A stretch of DNA of 64,000 bases from positions 124,001-188,000 of the forward strand of contig CANQYY010000001.1 of the NCBI GenBank assembly GCA_947628225.1, written 5' to 3'. The number at the start of each line of letters is the position of its first letter. Position 1 is the stretch's first letter. Shown here one piece after another: positions 1 through 7,704 of the stretch. The notes under the pieces were generated by a model that searched no databases, was not told where the DNA came from, and was given only the letters and a program-made list of their open reading frames with translations. The translations under genes and the position numbers were made by a program. The stretch is from an uncultured Lachnospiraceae bacterium (GTDB taxonomy: Bacteria > Bacillota > Clostridia > Lachnospirales > Lachnospiraceae).

Positions 1-296
1 TAATATTTCAAATATTCTAAATATTCTTCAATATCCACCGGCTGTAATTGCTCCAAATCAGTTAGTTTTATTGCCGTAATATCATTCATTTTTTGAAAAT
101 AGGGATTTGTATCGCATAAAAAGTAAAAAAACAAACGGATGTCATATACATAGGATATCCGCGTCTTAGCGGAAGTATTCGGCTCAATGGCGCGAAAATA
201 ATCCCTCGTAAAATTCGGCAGAGTAGCCAGAACATTACGCAGTTTTAACGTGTTTTCCCGGTTTACCTGTTCATGGTATGTCAGCTTTTTATCCAT
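1..296 (-). CDS. Tyrosine recombinase/integrase, N-terminal part (cut by window edge)
   Basis: Only the first 98 or so residues are present; the gene runs off the left edge. The ATG at 294-296 has a good AAGGAGGGT ribosome site just upstream. The translation opens MDKKLTYHEQVNRE and contains the pattern typical of the SAM-like core-binding domain of XerC/XerD-type recombinases (TSAKTRISYVYDIRLFF, then a VDIEEYLEYL stretch). The catalytic Arg/His/Tyr domain lies outside the window, so activity cannot be judged. It is divergent from the PepSY lipoprotein gene. Family assignment is inference from the N-terminal domain only; chromosomal stand-alone recombinases of this kind are common in Lachnospiraceae. 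Confidence 0.7.
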   Translation of the reverse strand, partial: MDKKLTYHEQVNRENTLKLRNVLATLPNFTRDYFRAIEPNTSAKTRISYVYDIRLFFYFLCDTNPYFQKMNDITAIKLTDLEQLQPVDIEEYLEYLKY

Positions 297-399
297 AAAA
301 ACCCTCCTTGATTACCTCTATTATACTATAAAGAAAAACAAAAAGCAACTCTTTTTGAAAAACTGGAGTTTGTCCAATAGAGTTATATAACAAAATCTA

Positions 400-428
400 T
401 TGTCCCCTGCCATCTATTATGCTATACT
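400..428 (+). promoter_or_regulatory. Sigma-A type promoter for the PepSY lipoprotein gene
   Basis: TTGTCC at 400-405 and TATACT at 423-428 are separated by 17 bases. The ATG of the downstream gene is at 466, and a GGAGGG ribosome site lies at 448-453. Confidence 0.65.
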
Positions 429-465
429 AAGAAAAAACGCAAGGAATGGAGGGATTCATTACATT

Positions 466-867
466 ATGATGAAAAAAAGAAAATGGATAATGATAGGCAG
501 TCTTTCTCTTCTGCTTTTGGGAGTTACCGGCTGCGGCAATAATAATGGGCAGGATAAAACGAATAATGCGACAACGGTACCGGCAGCCACCGAACAAACG
601 CAGCCTACGGATAACGGCGAAGTTTCCGCCACGCAAAGTCCGGACGCCTCCGGGACTGATATATCACAGGAGGAAGCGATAAAGATCGCTTTAAAGGAAG
701 TAAAAGGAGCAAAAGAATCTGATATCCGCATTCATAAAGACCGTGACGATGGCCGGGATGTCTATGAGGGCTCTATTCTCTACAACGAAATTAAATATGA
801 ATTTGAAATTGATGCCTCTGACGGAAAGATTTTAGAATGGGATGAAGAATCGATATACGATGATTAA
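466..867 (+). CDS. PepSY-domain lipoprotein
   Basis: A 133-residue exported lipoprotein. The start is placed at the ATG at 466, because an upstream TTG would overlap the -35 box; the protein then opens MMKKRKW, followed by a hydrophobic signal segment and a lipobox ending VTGC, so the mature protein begins at that cysteine. A Thr/Gln/Asn-rich linker (about residues 25-65) leads to one PepSY domain at the C-terminus (ISQEEAIKIALKE... with a final GKILEW). PepSY domains are known as small extracytoplasmic modules, often proposed to bind or inhibit proteases; the partner here is unknown. It is a single-gene unit with its own promoter and a strong terminator behind it. Confidence 0.8.
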   Translation: MMKKRKWIMIGSLSLLLLGVTGCGNNNGQDKTNNATTVPAATEQTQPTDNGEVSATQSPDASGTDISQEEAIKIALKEVKGAKESDIRIHKDRDDGRDVYEGSILYNEIKYEFEIDASDGKILEWDEESIYDD

Positions 868-870
868 TAA

Positions 871-919
871 AAAAGGTGAGCTTGTAAAATATTATGATAC
901 AAACTCACCTTATCTTTTT
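871..919. terminator. Bidirectional terminator between the PepSY gene and blaI
   Basis: A 14-bp stem with one mismatch (873-886 with 898-911) encloses an 11-base loop. It has A residues on the left and a T-rich run (ATCTTTTTC) on the right, so it can end transcription from both convergent genes. Confidence 0.8.
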
Positions 920-1305
920 CAATTAAAATATTCGTTTTCTTCTACTACTTTTTTCAGCTCAAGAAGCTCTTCTGAAGTAAGTCGTCTTCCATCGAAATAA
1001 TCATGGATAAAACAGGAAAGGGAACGATTATACAGATTTCTTATCAGTACGCTGGTTTCAATATCCTGAACCTGTTTTTTTGTAATCGTTGCCCGGCAAA
1101 GAAACCCCGGATCTTCCCGGGAAACGGCGCCCTTATCAATTAATCGTTTAATTACGGTATAGGTTGTATTCTTTTCCCAGCCGATATATTCCTTGATTAT
1201 TTTGGAAATATCCTTTGCAGCAAGGACCTTATTCGACCATAACAGTTCCATGACGTTTAATTCGCCCTCATGCAACCGTATTTCTTTTGTTGTTGCTTTG
1301 CTCAT
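919..1305 (-). CDS. BlaI/MecI/CopY family transcriptional repressor
   Basis: A 128-residue winged-helix repressor. The N-terminal half fits the family (LHEGELNVMELLW, then WEKNTTYTVIKRLIDKG as recognition helix and wing). In known systems the protein is a dimer that blocks beta-lactamase or copper genes until a membrane sensor protease (BlaR1/MecR1) cleaves it. No blaR1/mecR1-like gene lies within the window, so this is an orphan copy. The ATG at 1305 has AAGGAGG about 12 bases upstream. Dyads of the CTAC-N4-GTAG type lie directly upstream, which suggests autorepression. Targets elsewhere are unknown. Confidence 0.85.
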   Translation of the reverse strand: MSKATTKEIRLHEGELNVMELLWSNKVLAAKDISKIIKEYIGWEKNTTYTVIKRLIDKGAVSREDPGFLCRATITKKQVQDIETSVLIRNLYNRSLSCFIHDYFDGRRLTSEELLELKKVVEENEYFN

Positions 1306-1334
1306 TGTATTATCGGTCCTCCTTGCTACTTTGT

Positions 1335-1436
1335 CTACAGTCGTAGTTTCTGTTATCTACTATTGTAGACTAATTACTTCTATTTCTTCTACGCTTGTTG
1401 TAAGAAGAAACAACTTTATACTACACCTATAGTAGT
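1335..1436. promoter_or_regulatory. Probable BlaI-type operator dyads upstream of the repressor gene
   Basis: Three inverted repeats are visible: CTAC-AGTC-GTAG at 1335-1346, TCTAC-TATT-GTAGA at 1356-1369, and ACTAC-N7-GTAGT at 1420-1436. The first two match the TAC-N4-GTA core of known BlaI/MecI/CopY operators. On the minus strand the second dyad contains TACAAT, a possible -10 box. An imperfect fourth dyad (TCTTCTAC...GTAAGAAGA) lies at about 1387-1409. Assignment to this BlaI is inferred from spacing and symmetry. Confidence 0.6.
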
Positions 1437-1479
1437 CCGATTGTCAAGCAATTTTCGTAAATTTTTCTTCTTTTTTTCC

Positions 1480-2412
1480 CTATTTTCCGAGGGTTTTCAG
1501 CACATCCACAAAATATTGAGGCAACGGAGCTTCTATCTCAATATATTGATTTTTATTCGGGTGGATAAATCCAATCGTGCGCGCATGCAATGTTTGTCCC
1601 TGCAGCCCGGAAAACTGTCTGGGCGGCTGCGGCCCATACACGGTATCGCCCAATATAGGATGCCGGATATATGACATATGGACGCGAATCTGATGTGTAC
1701 GCCCGGTTTCCAGATGGCATTCAATATGATTAAACTGCCGGTTCAAAGAATTTAACACCCGGTAATGCGTTACTGCTCTTCTTCCCTTCCCCTCGGTCAG
1801 GACAGCCATCTTTTTACGATCAACAGGATGTCTGCCTATGGGAAAATCTATCGTGCCCTCTTCCGTTAAAAAATTGTTGTATACAACAGCCTCATATTTT
1901 CGTGTAATGGAATGCTCGCTTAATTGCTCCGCCAGAGATTGATGGGCGTCATTTGTCTTGCACACCACAAGAGCCCCTGTCGTGTCTTTATCGATACGGT
2001 GCACAATTCCGGGGCGCAGTACCCCGTTAATGCCTGACAATTTGCCGCGGCAATGATATAATAAGCCATTTACCAGAGTATGGCTCATATGGCCTGTCGA
2101 CGGATGGACTACCATTCCCTTTGGCTTATTGACTACCAGAAGATCTTCATCTTCATAGAGAATATCCAGATTTAAATTTTCTGGAAGTATCTCGATAGGT
2201 TCCGGTTCCGGAACCGAAACAATTATGCGGTCATTACAATGAACGGGAACTTTCGCTTTCACGTTTAAGTTCCCGTTGTAGTTCACGTTATTATTTTTAA
2301 TCAGCTTTTGTATATAAGCTCTGGAAAAGGTCAGCGCCTCTGCCAGATAAGAGTCTAACCGGATGCCCTCAAATTCATCCGTTACGGTAAGCTCTAGGAT
2401 TTCCTCTTCCAT
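1480..2412 (-). CDS. RluA/RluD-family 23S rRNA pseudouridine synthase
   Basis: A 310-residue enzyme with an N-terminal S4-like RNA-binding domain (about residues 14-75, RLDSYLAEAL...) and the RluA catalytic domain. The catalytic motif HRIDKDTTG is at about 138-146, with the presumed nucleophile Asp141. The motif RKYEAVV and the ETGRTHQIRVH block that follow are family hallmarks. Family members convert uridines in the 23S rRNA H69 loop or similar sites to pseudouridine; the exact target site cannot be read from sequence. It overlaps lspA by 19 bases, the common lspA-rluD (ylyB) arrangement of Firmicutes, and is probably the last gene of the sepF-divIVA-lspA unit. Confidence 0.9.
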   Translation of the reverse strand: MEEEILELTVTDEFEGIRLDSYLAEALTFSRAYIQKLIKNNNVNYNGNLNVKAKVPVHCNDRIIVSVPEPEPIEILPENLNLDILYEDEDLLVVNKPKGMVVHPSTGHMSHTLVNGLLYHCRGKLSGINGVLRPGIVHRIDKDTTGALVVCKTNDAHQSLAEQLSEHSITRKYEAVVYNNFLTEEGTIDFPIGRHPVDRKKMAVLTEGKGRRAVTHYRVLNSLNRQFNHIECHLETGRTHQIRVHMSYIRHPILGDTVYGPQPPRQFSGLQGQTLHARTIGFIHPNKNQYIEIEAPLPQYFVDVLKTLGK

Positions 2413-2894
2413 AAAAAATCTTCTTCCTTATAGCGAAATAACAAACAATAGAGTAACAAAATCGCGGCAATGCATACAAAACAATCCGCAACATTAAACA
2501 CGGGAAAATGAATCCATTCAACATAAATAAAGTCCACAACATAATGCCAGATAATACGATCGATAAAATTCCCAATCGCCCCCGCCGACAGTAATATCAG
2601 GGAAAAGCGAAGCAGATGATATCTTTTGTCAAACGGGATTCTGGCATAAAACATTACCATAAACAGGATTACGATAAGCGTTATGATAAAAAACAGCCAA
2701 AAAGCATTCTGGAAAATACCCCAGGCGGCGCCTCTGTTTTCCAAATAATGAAAAGATAATACGCCCGGGATCAATTCCTTATCTCCCTTCATCAGGTAAG
2801 CGGCGGCGCATTTTTTCGTAATGCGGTCTGCCGCTACTAAAAGAATAAATAATGCGGAGTATATAAAATTTGTGATCAAAACTTTACGTTTCAT
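2394..2894 (-). CDS. lspA: Lipoprotein signal peptidase II
   Basis: A 166-residue membrane aspartyl protease with four predicted membrane helices. It removes the signal peptide from diacylglyceryl-modified prolipoproteins. The conserved blocks are all present: ENRGAAWG (52-59), GNFIDR with catalytic Asp112, VVDFI (119-123) and FNVAD with catalytic Asp137. The start codon overlaps the divIVA stop by one base (TAATG), implying translational coupling. Lipoprotein substrates are present in this window, for example the PepSY protein at 466-867. Confidence 0.95.
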   Translation of the reverse strand: MKRKVLITNFIYSALFILLVAADRITKKCAAAYLMKGDKELIPGVLSFHYLENRGAAWGIFQNAFWLFFIITLIVILFMVMFYARIPFDKRYHLLRFSLILLSAGAIGNFIDRIIWHYVVDFIYVEWIHFPVFNVADCFVCIAAILLLYCLLFRYKEEDFLWKRKS

Positions 2895-3952
2895 TAAAAA
2901 TCATCAACAGAGCCGAGAAATTCAAACGGATCCTCTTCCTGTCCTTTCTTCTTTTTCTTTTTACTGCTCATGTTCATGCTTTGTAAAAGAGCGTCCAGAG
3001 TTGGCGCTTCTTTGTTATCCTCTGCCACAGGTTCCAGTACTTCTTTTTTCTTTGGATTAACCTCTTTTAATTCTGCTTCAAGCGGTTCGGAGGTTACCGC
3101 ATTCACGGGTTCGATGACCATGGCATCCTTGACTTCTTTTGGCTCCGCCTCCACCGGCTTTTGGATGGTGTTCTCCTCTTCCTCCCTGACCTTATGAATC
3201 GAATCCCTTAAATCAATCGTATCCGCCGTTAGAATAGAAACCGCTTCTTCGTCATCGATATCCGGCTCTTTTTTGTTTCGCTCCGGCTTGACATCCGGTA
3301 TTATCATGGTCTTATCCAGTTCTTTCGCTTCTTCATTCTCGATTTCGCTCTCAAATACAAGATCTGCCGCCGCTTCTTCGCCGGTATCACTGCTCTCCGG
3401 CTCCTCCTCGGGTATTATAGTATCTGTTTCCGCAGCCAAATCGTTATTTTCTTCGGCTGGCAGGGAATGGGCGACATACTGCATGGATTCCAGCTCCGGG
3501 GAATTCACATCAAAAGATTCGCTTGTGATTAATTCCAACTGTGCCGTCGCTACCTGCTTTAACTGTAATTTATATTGATTAAATTGCTGCATCAGATAAA
3601 GACATTTGTCTTTTACCTTTTCATATTCCTGCTCTGCCTCTGAAAGGATCTTTGCCGCTTTGGAGTTTGCTTCTTTTTCAATCGCTTCTGCCTTTAATAC
3701 AGCGGCGTCTTTTGTTTCCTTTGAGGTTTTTTCTGCCAGCACCAAGGCTTTCTGCATGGTGGATTCAATGGAACGGTAATACTGCACGCCGTCACTTAAG
3801 GTCTTGATTTTTTTCTGCAATTCCTGGTTTTCATTAAACAAGGCTTTATAGTTTTCAAATACCAGCTCCAGGTACTCGTCCATTTCTGCTTTGTCGTACT
3901 TACGTTTCTTTGTTACAACCTTTTTGCTCTGTAGATCCAATGGTGATAACAT
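2894..3952 (-). CDS. divIVA: DivIVA-family cell-pole/septum protein with long acidic C-terminal extension
   Basis: A 352-residue protein that opens MLSPLDLQSKK. The start at 3952 is chosen because TAAGGGAGG lies just upstream; a longer in-frame reading would run into ylmH. The N-terminal 150 residues are DivIVA-like (KYDKAEMDEYLELVF, then a long heptad coiled coil), and bind curved membrane at poles and septa in known members. Residues from about 165 on are acidic, Glu/Pro-rich and low complexity, ending in a lysine cluster and FEFLGSVDDF. The extension is much longer than in Bacillus DivIVA (about 160 residues in total). It sits in the conserved sepF-ylmH-divIVA division cluster. Confidence 0.85.
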   Translation of the reverse strand: MLSPLDLQSKKVVTKKRKYDKAEMDEYLELVFENYKALFNENQELQKKIKTLSDGVQYYRSIESTMQKALVLAEKTSKETKDAAVLKAEAIEKEANSKAAKILSEAEQEYEKVKDKCLYLMQQFNQYKLQLKQVATAQLELITSESFDVNSPELESMQYVAHSLPAEENNDLAAETDTIIPEEEPESSDTGEEAAADLVFESEIENEEAKELDKTMIIPDVKPERNKKEPDIDDEEAVSILTADTIDLRDSIHKVREEEENTIQKPVEAEPKEVKDAMVIEPVNAVTSEPLEAELKEVNPKKKEVLEPVAEDNKEAPTLDALLQSMNMSSKKKKKKGQEEDPFEFLGSVDDF

Positions 3953-3965
3953 CGAGATTCCTCCC

Positions 3966-4733
3966 TTAAATGTATTTATAAATGATAATTTTTTGTTTTC
4001 CCTTTTTTGTAATGGAATCTGACGGGATATCCAGACGATACCTGCCATATCCACGGATACTGATGATCATATCCTGTTTACAGTTGAAACTAACTGCGCT
4101 GCGCTCTTCATATCCTGCCACGACATTGCCCTGAGTGATTAATTCTACCGCCCTCTTTCTGGAGGAACCGATCATGGCGGCAACGACGTTATCCAGACGA
4201 AGGGAAGATACCGTGCGTTGGATTTCTTCAAATTTCTGTGGTGGAATTTCAATCATATTTTCAACAATCTCACAATAAACTGTCGTGTGCTTCACCATAG
4301 AAAGCTGTTCCAAAATAAAAGAAGCAAAATCCTTTTTGCAGAATATAAAAGCGGTCTGGTCACAGAGGCGGATATCGCCAATAACCGAACGTTCCAACCC
4401 TAAATTTAAAATCGCCCCTAAATAGTCGCGGTGTGTCAATGTTTGCGCATATTTGCCGTTTTTTGCCGCAATCCGTATACAAACAATAGGAAACATGGAT
4501 AGCGCGGCGTCCGTAAAAGAATCTGGGAAAAAGCCTCCCATCATACGGCTGCAGTCTTCATGTCCCCCGAAACAAATGGCGGTAACCCCGGAAAATTTGC
4601 CCTGGCATCTATTCAGGATCCGGTATTCTTTGGTTGTCATAAAATCCGTGAATGCCGGATAATTCCTCTGATAGGCGCGGGCGGCGAGATCGAGCAAATG
4701 TTTTTCAAAAAACTGTTCCTTCTTTTCCTCCAT
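3966..4733 (-). CDS. ylmH: YlmH-family S4-domain RNA-binding protein
   Basis: A 255-residue protein with the YlmH layout: an N-terminal region of about 170 residues and a C-terminal S4 domain (about 180-245, SSRKRAVELITQGNVV). In Bacillus subtilis YlmH has been linked to ribosome-associated quality control, and the gene lies in the division cluster; whether it acts the same way here is inference. It starts 6 bases after the sepF stop and lacks an obvious strong ribosome site, so it is probably translated by coupling. The ylmG gene, often found between sepF and ylmH, is absent. Confidence 0.88.
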   Translation of the reverse strand: MEEKKEQFFEKHLLDLAARAYQRNYPAFTDFMTTKEYRILNRCQGKFSGVTAICFGGHEDCSRMMGGFFPDSFTDAALSMFPIVCIRIAAKNGKYAQTLTHRDYLGAILNLGLERSVIGDIRLCDQTAFIFCKKDFASFILEQLSMVKHTTVYCEIVENMIEIPPQKFEEIQRTVSSLRLDNVVAAMIGSSRKRAVELITQGNVVAGYEERSAVSFNCKQDMIISIRGYGRYRLDIPSDSITKKGKQKIIIYKYI

Positions 4734-4739
4734 CGCGCG

Positions 4740-5246
4740 TTAAAACTCACGATTAATGGTTGGCATAGTAGCCGTATGGCCGTCAAAGGAAAGGGAATCT
4801 CCGCTAATATCTACATTTTCCGGTGAGAAAATAAAGATATATTTGGCAATCTGATGATATTTGCCGTTAATGGCATAAATACAGCCGGAAATGAAATCCA
4901 TAATCCGTTGCGCATCATCCGGATCAAATCCCTCGAGATTTACCACTACCGGACGTCCCGACAGGAGCATATTGCAGATTTCCTGTGAATCCTCAAAGCT
5001 GCTCGGTTTAATAATATTGACTTCCATCATGCTGCGGTTCATGGAAACCACCTTTGGCTTGCTGCCAAGAAAACCACCCCGCTGCTTTGGCTCCTCCTCA
5101 TACTCCTCCGCCGGACGGGGACGAGGCGCCTTACGGCGGGGAGGCTCGCTCTTCTCTTCATAGGTTTCCTCAAATCCATTGTCGTCATAATCGTCGTCAA
5201 GGTCTTCGTCTAATTTAAAGAAATTTAAGATTGAATTTAAGCCCAT
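4740..5246 (-). CDS. sepF: Cell division protein SepF
   Basis: A 168-residue protein. It starts MGLNSILNFFKLDED, an amphipathic N-terminal helix that in known SepF anchors FtsZ to the membrane. An acidic, Arg/Pro-rich linker (20-60) follows, and then the SepF beta/alpha core (SMMEVNIIKPSSFEDSQEI, RPVVVNLEGFDPDDAQRIMDFISG). SepF polymerises into rings that bind the FtsZ C-terminus. The gene lies between ylmE and ylmH, the standard Firmicute order. The ribosome site AAAGGA is 8 bases upstream of the ATG. Confidence 0.95.
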   Translation of the reverse strand: MGLNSILNFFKLDEDLDDDYDDNGFEETYEEKSEPPRRKAPRPRPAEEYEEEPKQRGGFLGSKPKVVSMNRSMMEVNIIKPSSFEDSQEICNMLLSGRPVVVNLEGFDPDDAQRIMDFISGCIYAINGKYHQIAKYIFIFSPENVDISGDSLSFDGHTATMPTINREF

Positions 5247-5260
5247 AGTTCCAATCCTTT

Positions 5261-5950
5261 CTATATGTATTGTCGGCTCCCGAAAATACCCGTTCCTACC
5301 CGAATAAAAGTAGCGCCCTCTTCAATAGCCACTTCATAATCACCGGACATTCCCATGGAAAGCTCATTCATACTAATATTATCAATGTTTTTACTGTTAA
5401 TGTCAACTAGTAATTTGTGCAAATTACGGAAATGAACACGATTATCCTCCGGATTTTCCACAAAAGGAGCTATTGTCATAAGCCCCCTGACGCAAACATT
5501 GGGAAATGCTGCTATTTCCCTCAGCGCTTCTTCCGTTTCCTCCGGCATAAAGCCAAATTTCGACTCTTCCCTTGCCATATTGACTTCAATCAATATATCA
5601 GCGGTTATCCCCTGTTTTTCGTAATCACGCTGTATCTGCTCTGCCAGCCGGACGGAATCCACCGAATGGATTCGTTCTACCTTTCCGACAATCTGCTTTA
5701 CCTTATTCCGCTGTAAATGTCCAATAAGATGCCAGGCAAGAGGTTCTGTCAATATCTCCTGCTTTTTTACCAGTTCCTGTACCTTGTTCTCGCCGAAAGT
5801 GACAATGCCGGACGACATTGCTTCCCGCATCATTTCCACCGGCTTTGTTTTGCTGACAGCGATCAGCGTGACCTCTTCTCTTTTCCGCCCGGCGCGCCCG
5901 CATGCCGCCCGGATCCTCTTTTCTACTGTTTTTAGGTTTTCTGTAACCAT
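5261..5950 (-). CDS. ylmE: YggS/YlmE family pyridoxal-phosphate homeostasis protein
   Basis: A 229-residue protein with the fold-type III PLP barrel of the YggS/PLPBP family. The PLP lysine lies in AVSKTKP (about residue 35), and the phosphate-binding block is SMGMSGDYEVAIEEGATFIRVG near the C-terminus. Members bind PLP without a known enzymatic reaction and affect vitamin B6 and amino acid homeostasis. The gene lies directly upstream of sepF in the same direction with a 14-base gap, as in many Firmicutes. Confidence 0.92.
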   Translation of the reverse strand: MVTENLKTVEKRIRAACGRAGRKREEVTLIAVSKTKPVEMMREAMSSGIVTFGENKVQELVKKQEILTEPLAWHLIGHLQRNKVKQIVGKVERIHSVDSVRLAEQIQRDYEKQGITADILIEVNMAREESKFGFMPEETEEALREIAAFPNVCVRGLMTIAPFVENPEDNRVHFRNLHKLLVDINSKNIDNISMNELSMGMSGDYEVAIEEGATFIRVGTGIFGSRQYI

Positions 5951-5979
5951 AATACTTCACCTGCCATTTATGATAAATG

Positions 5980-7356
5980 TTATTTAATAAAATCATCATC
6001 CTTCAGACGGGTCGGATCCACTACAATGTGGTCGTAGGCAGACAGACCACCCTTCGTCGTGTCGGATATGATCGTATATTCTTTATTTTGATACCGGATG
6101 TCAATCGGGCAAAATTCGCAATAGCCCTGATTGACGCAATAGACGCCGGAAACCGGTTCTTTGGAGCTGACAATATAGCTTTCGTTTTTCCCGGAATCCC
6201 TTAAAATATCGCCGCCGGATACAATAGAGGAACTGACATAGTATTGCTTATCCCGGTGGGCGCTGTTTTCCAGAGAAATAAACTGGTAGGATATTTTTCC
6301 ATCTTCTGTCACGATTTGTTTTACAATCCCTGTTTCATTTCCGCTGGTAGTGGTAATGCTTTCCGGAATCACATAAAAATCCTTTGTTAAAATAGAGCTG
6401 TTTGGGATTTTCAGGCCGGAAGCAGATTTTAAATGAAACTCAATCTCTAAAAACCGGTCATTCATATAACGCTCCATAAAGCGCGACGTTCCCAGTTTTG
6501 CAAAGCGGACGCCGTCTTTTTCAAACAATTCCACAGAGGCGTTAAAGGAAATATGGTCCTTAACAATGCTGACAGGGATATAATCCTGTTGTTTCAGCGC
6601 CTCATAATAAGAATCGTCTAATTTAACAACAATGGACCAGTCGTTGCTTGTAATCAGCCGGTAAACCGCAGCTCCTGTTTTTATGCTCTCATTCTTTTGA
6701 AGCTGTTGTCTGGATACCATGCCGTATTGCTCAAAAAGCTTTGGCGTAATGTCTTTTTGCTTTATTGTTTCATAGCCGTCTACGGAATAAGAAATAACGC
6801 CGCTTTTTTTTGCGGATATCTTAGTAAAATTTTTTCTTGAACCGGAAGCTTCCACTGCATGATTCAAGTCGCTATATAAACTGCCCCGGCTTTGTTCAAA
6901 AATCACATTACTGATTGCATATTTGAATGCGGAAACCTGTCCGTAGGAGGACAGGGAAAAGGAGTTCCGGAAAGAGGCAATCGCTTCTCTCATGGCAGAA
7001 ATATTTTCGGCATTTTTAGTTTTACTCTGCAGATTTTCTAAAAGGCTGTTCACTTCGCCATTTTTGTCTACCGTATATACTACGCTTCCCGTCTTAATCC
7101 GGCTTCCCTCCGCATTATAATAGTTAATATACCCATCTCCCTCTGAGGCGACGACCTCTTCTTCCCGCATTACAAATCCGTAAATCGGAGCATCATCTGA
7201 AATATCGGAAGTATTAACCTCGTAGATGGAAATATGCTCTCTGGTGAGATAATTCCAGCCGAGGACGACAAGATAAATTATTATGATAATAAAAATAAAA
7301 AATGCCAGATTCGGACGGAAACTTTTTCGGTAGGGAACGATCTTTCTATCGGACAC
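5980..7356 (-). CDS. HlyD-like membrane-anchored adaptor protein, function unknown
   Basis: A 458-residue protein. The GTG at 7356 is chosen as the start because AAAGGA lies 10 bases upstream; an in-frame TTG at 7383 is possible but lacks a site. After a basic N-terminus comes one strong membrane helix (about 17-38), then an extracytoplasmic domain. An early part resembles a biotinyl/lipoyl-like hairpin (YGFVMREEEVV... INYYNAEGSRIKTGSVVY), and a second half-motif follows after a short helical stretch (KSGVISYSVDGYE, KTGAAVYRL), as in HlyD-type adaptors. A four-Cys patch (VYCVNQGYCEFC) lies near the C-terminus. No ABC or MFS transporter gene is next to it. The location upstream of ylmE-sepF suggests an envelope or division role, which is inference. 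Confidence 0.7.
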   Translation of the reverse strand: MSDRKIVPYRKSFRPNLAFFIFIIIIIYLVVLGWNYLTREHISIYEVNTSDISDDAPIYGFVMREEEVVASEGDGYINYYNAEGSRIKTGSVVYTVDKNGEVNSLLENLQSKTKNAENISAMREAIASFRNSFSLSSYGQVSAFKYAISNVIFEQSRGSLYSDLNHAVEASGSRKNFTKISAKKSGVISYSVDGYETIKQKDITPKLFEQYGMVSRQQLQKNESIKTGAAVYRLITSNDWSIVVKLDDSYYEALKQQDYIPVSIVKDHISFNASVELFEKDGVRFAKLGTSRFMERYMNDRFLEIEFHLKSASGLKIPNSSILTKDFYVIPESITTTSGNETGIVKQIVTEDGKISYQFISLENSAHRDKQYYVSSSIVSGGDILRDSGKNESYIVSSKEPVSGVYCVNQGYCEFCPIDIRYQNKEYTIISDTTKGGLSAYDHIVVDPTRLKDDDFIK

Positions 7357-7443
7357 GAAACATACATCCTTTCTTTTTTCCAAAATAGTTATGAATATTT
7401 TTTATTATTTTTAACAATACTATTGCCAAAGGAGGTTATCTCG

Positions 7444-7644
7444 ATGAAAGGATTGGATTATACCGTACTAATTCTAATAATAATCGGTGCCATCAACTGG
7501 GGACTGGTAGGCTTTTTCGGGTTAGACCTGGTAGCGTTTATTTGCGGCTCCATGTCGATCATATCCCGAATTATTTACGCCGTAATCGGTGTCTGCGGTC
7601 TTTACGCGATCAGTTATTTTGGCAGAATTGGCAGCAGCAATTAG
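7444..7644 (+). CDS. DUF378 (YuzA-like) small membrane protein
   Basis: A 66-residue protein starting at the ATG at 7444 with AAAGGAGG 9 bases upstream. It consists of two hydrophobic helices with the family signature INWGLVGFF between them (about 15-23). It matches DUF378 in length and pattern; the function of the family is not known. It is a single plus-strand gene between minus-strand operons. Confidence 0.85.
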   Translation: MKGLDYTVLILIIIGAINWGLVGFFGLDLVAFICGSMSIISRIIYAVIGVCGLYAISYFGRIGSSN

Positions 7645-7656
7645 TACAAAATAAGT

Positions 7657-7695
7657 GAGGCCACCATGATGTCGCGGATGGTGGTCTTTCTTTAT
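7657..7695 (+). terminator. Terminator after the DUF378 gene
   Basis: GGCCACCAT (7659-7667) pairs with ATGGTGGTC (7678-7686) with one G-U pair. It is followed by TTTCTTTA. It may also end transcription from mgsA, which stops at 7705 on the other strand. Confidence 0.65.
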
Positions 7696-7704
7696 GTAAC
7701 AGAG

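Noticed and set aside
466..1440. A PepSY-BlaI antibiotic-response module.
   Set aside because: The two genes are convergent with a strong terminator between them and the operator dyads are far from the PepSY promoter.
3953..4054. Longer N-terminus for DivIVA beginning upstream of 3952.
   Set aside because: It would overlap ylmH by about 90 bases, and the ribosome site and family start both fit the ATG at 3952.
7357..7443. Riboswitch or small RNA in the gap between the HlyD-like gene and DUF378.
   Set aside because: The gap is AT-rich with no stable stem that I can see; only a ribosome site is evident.
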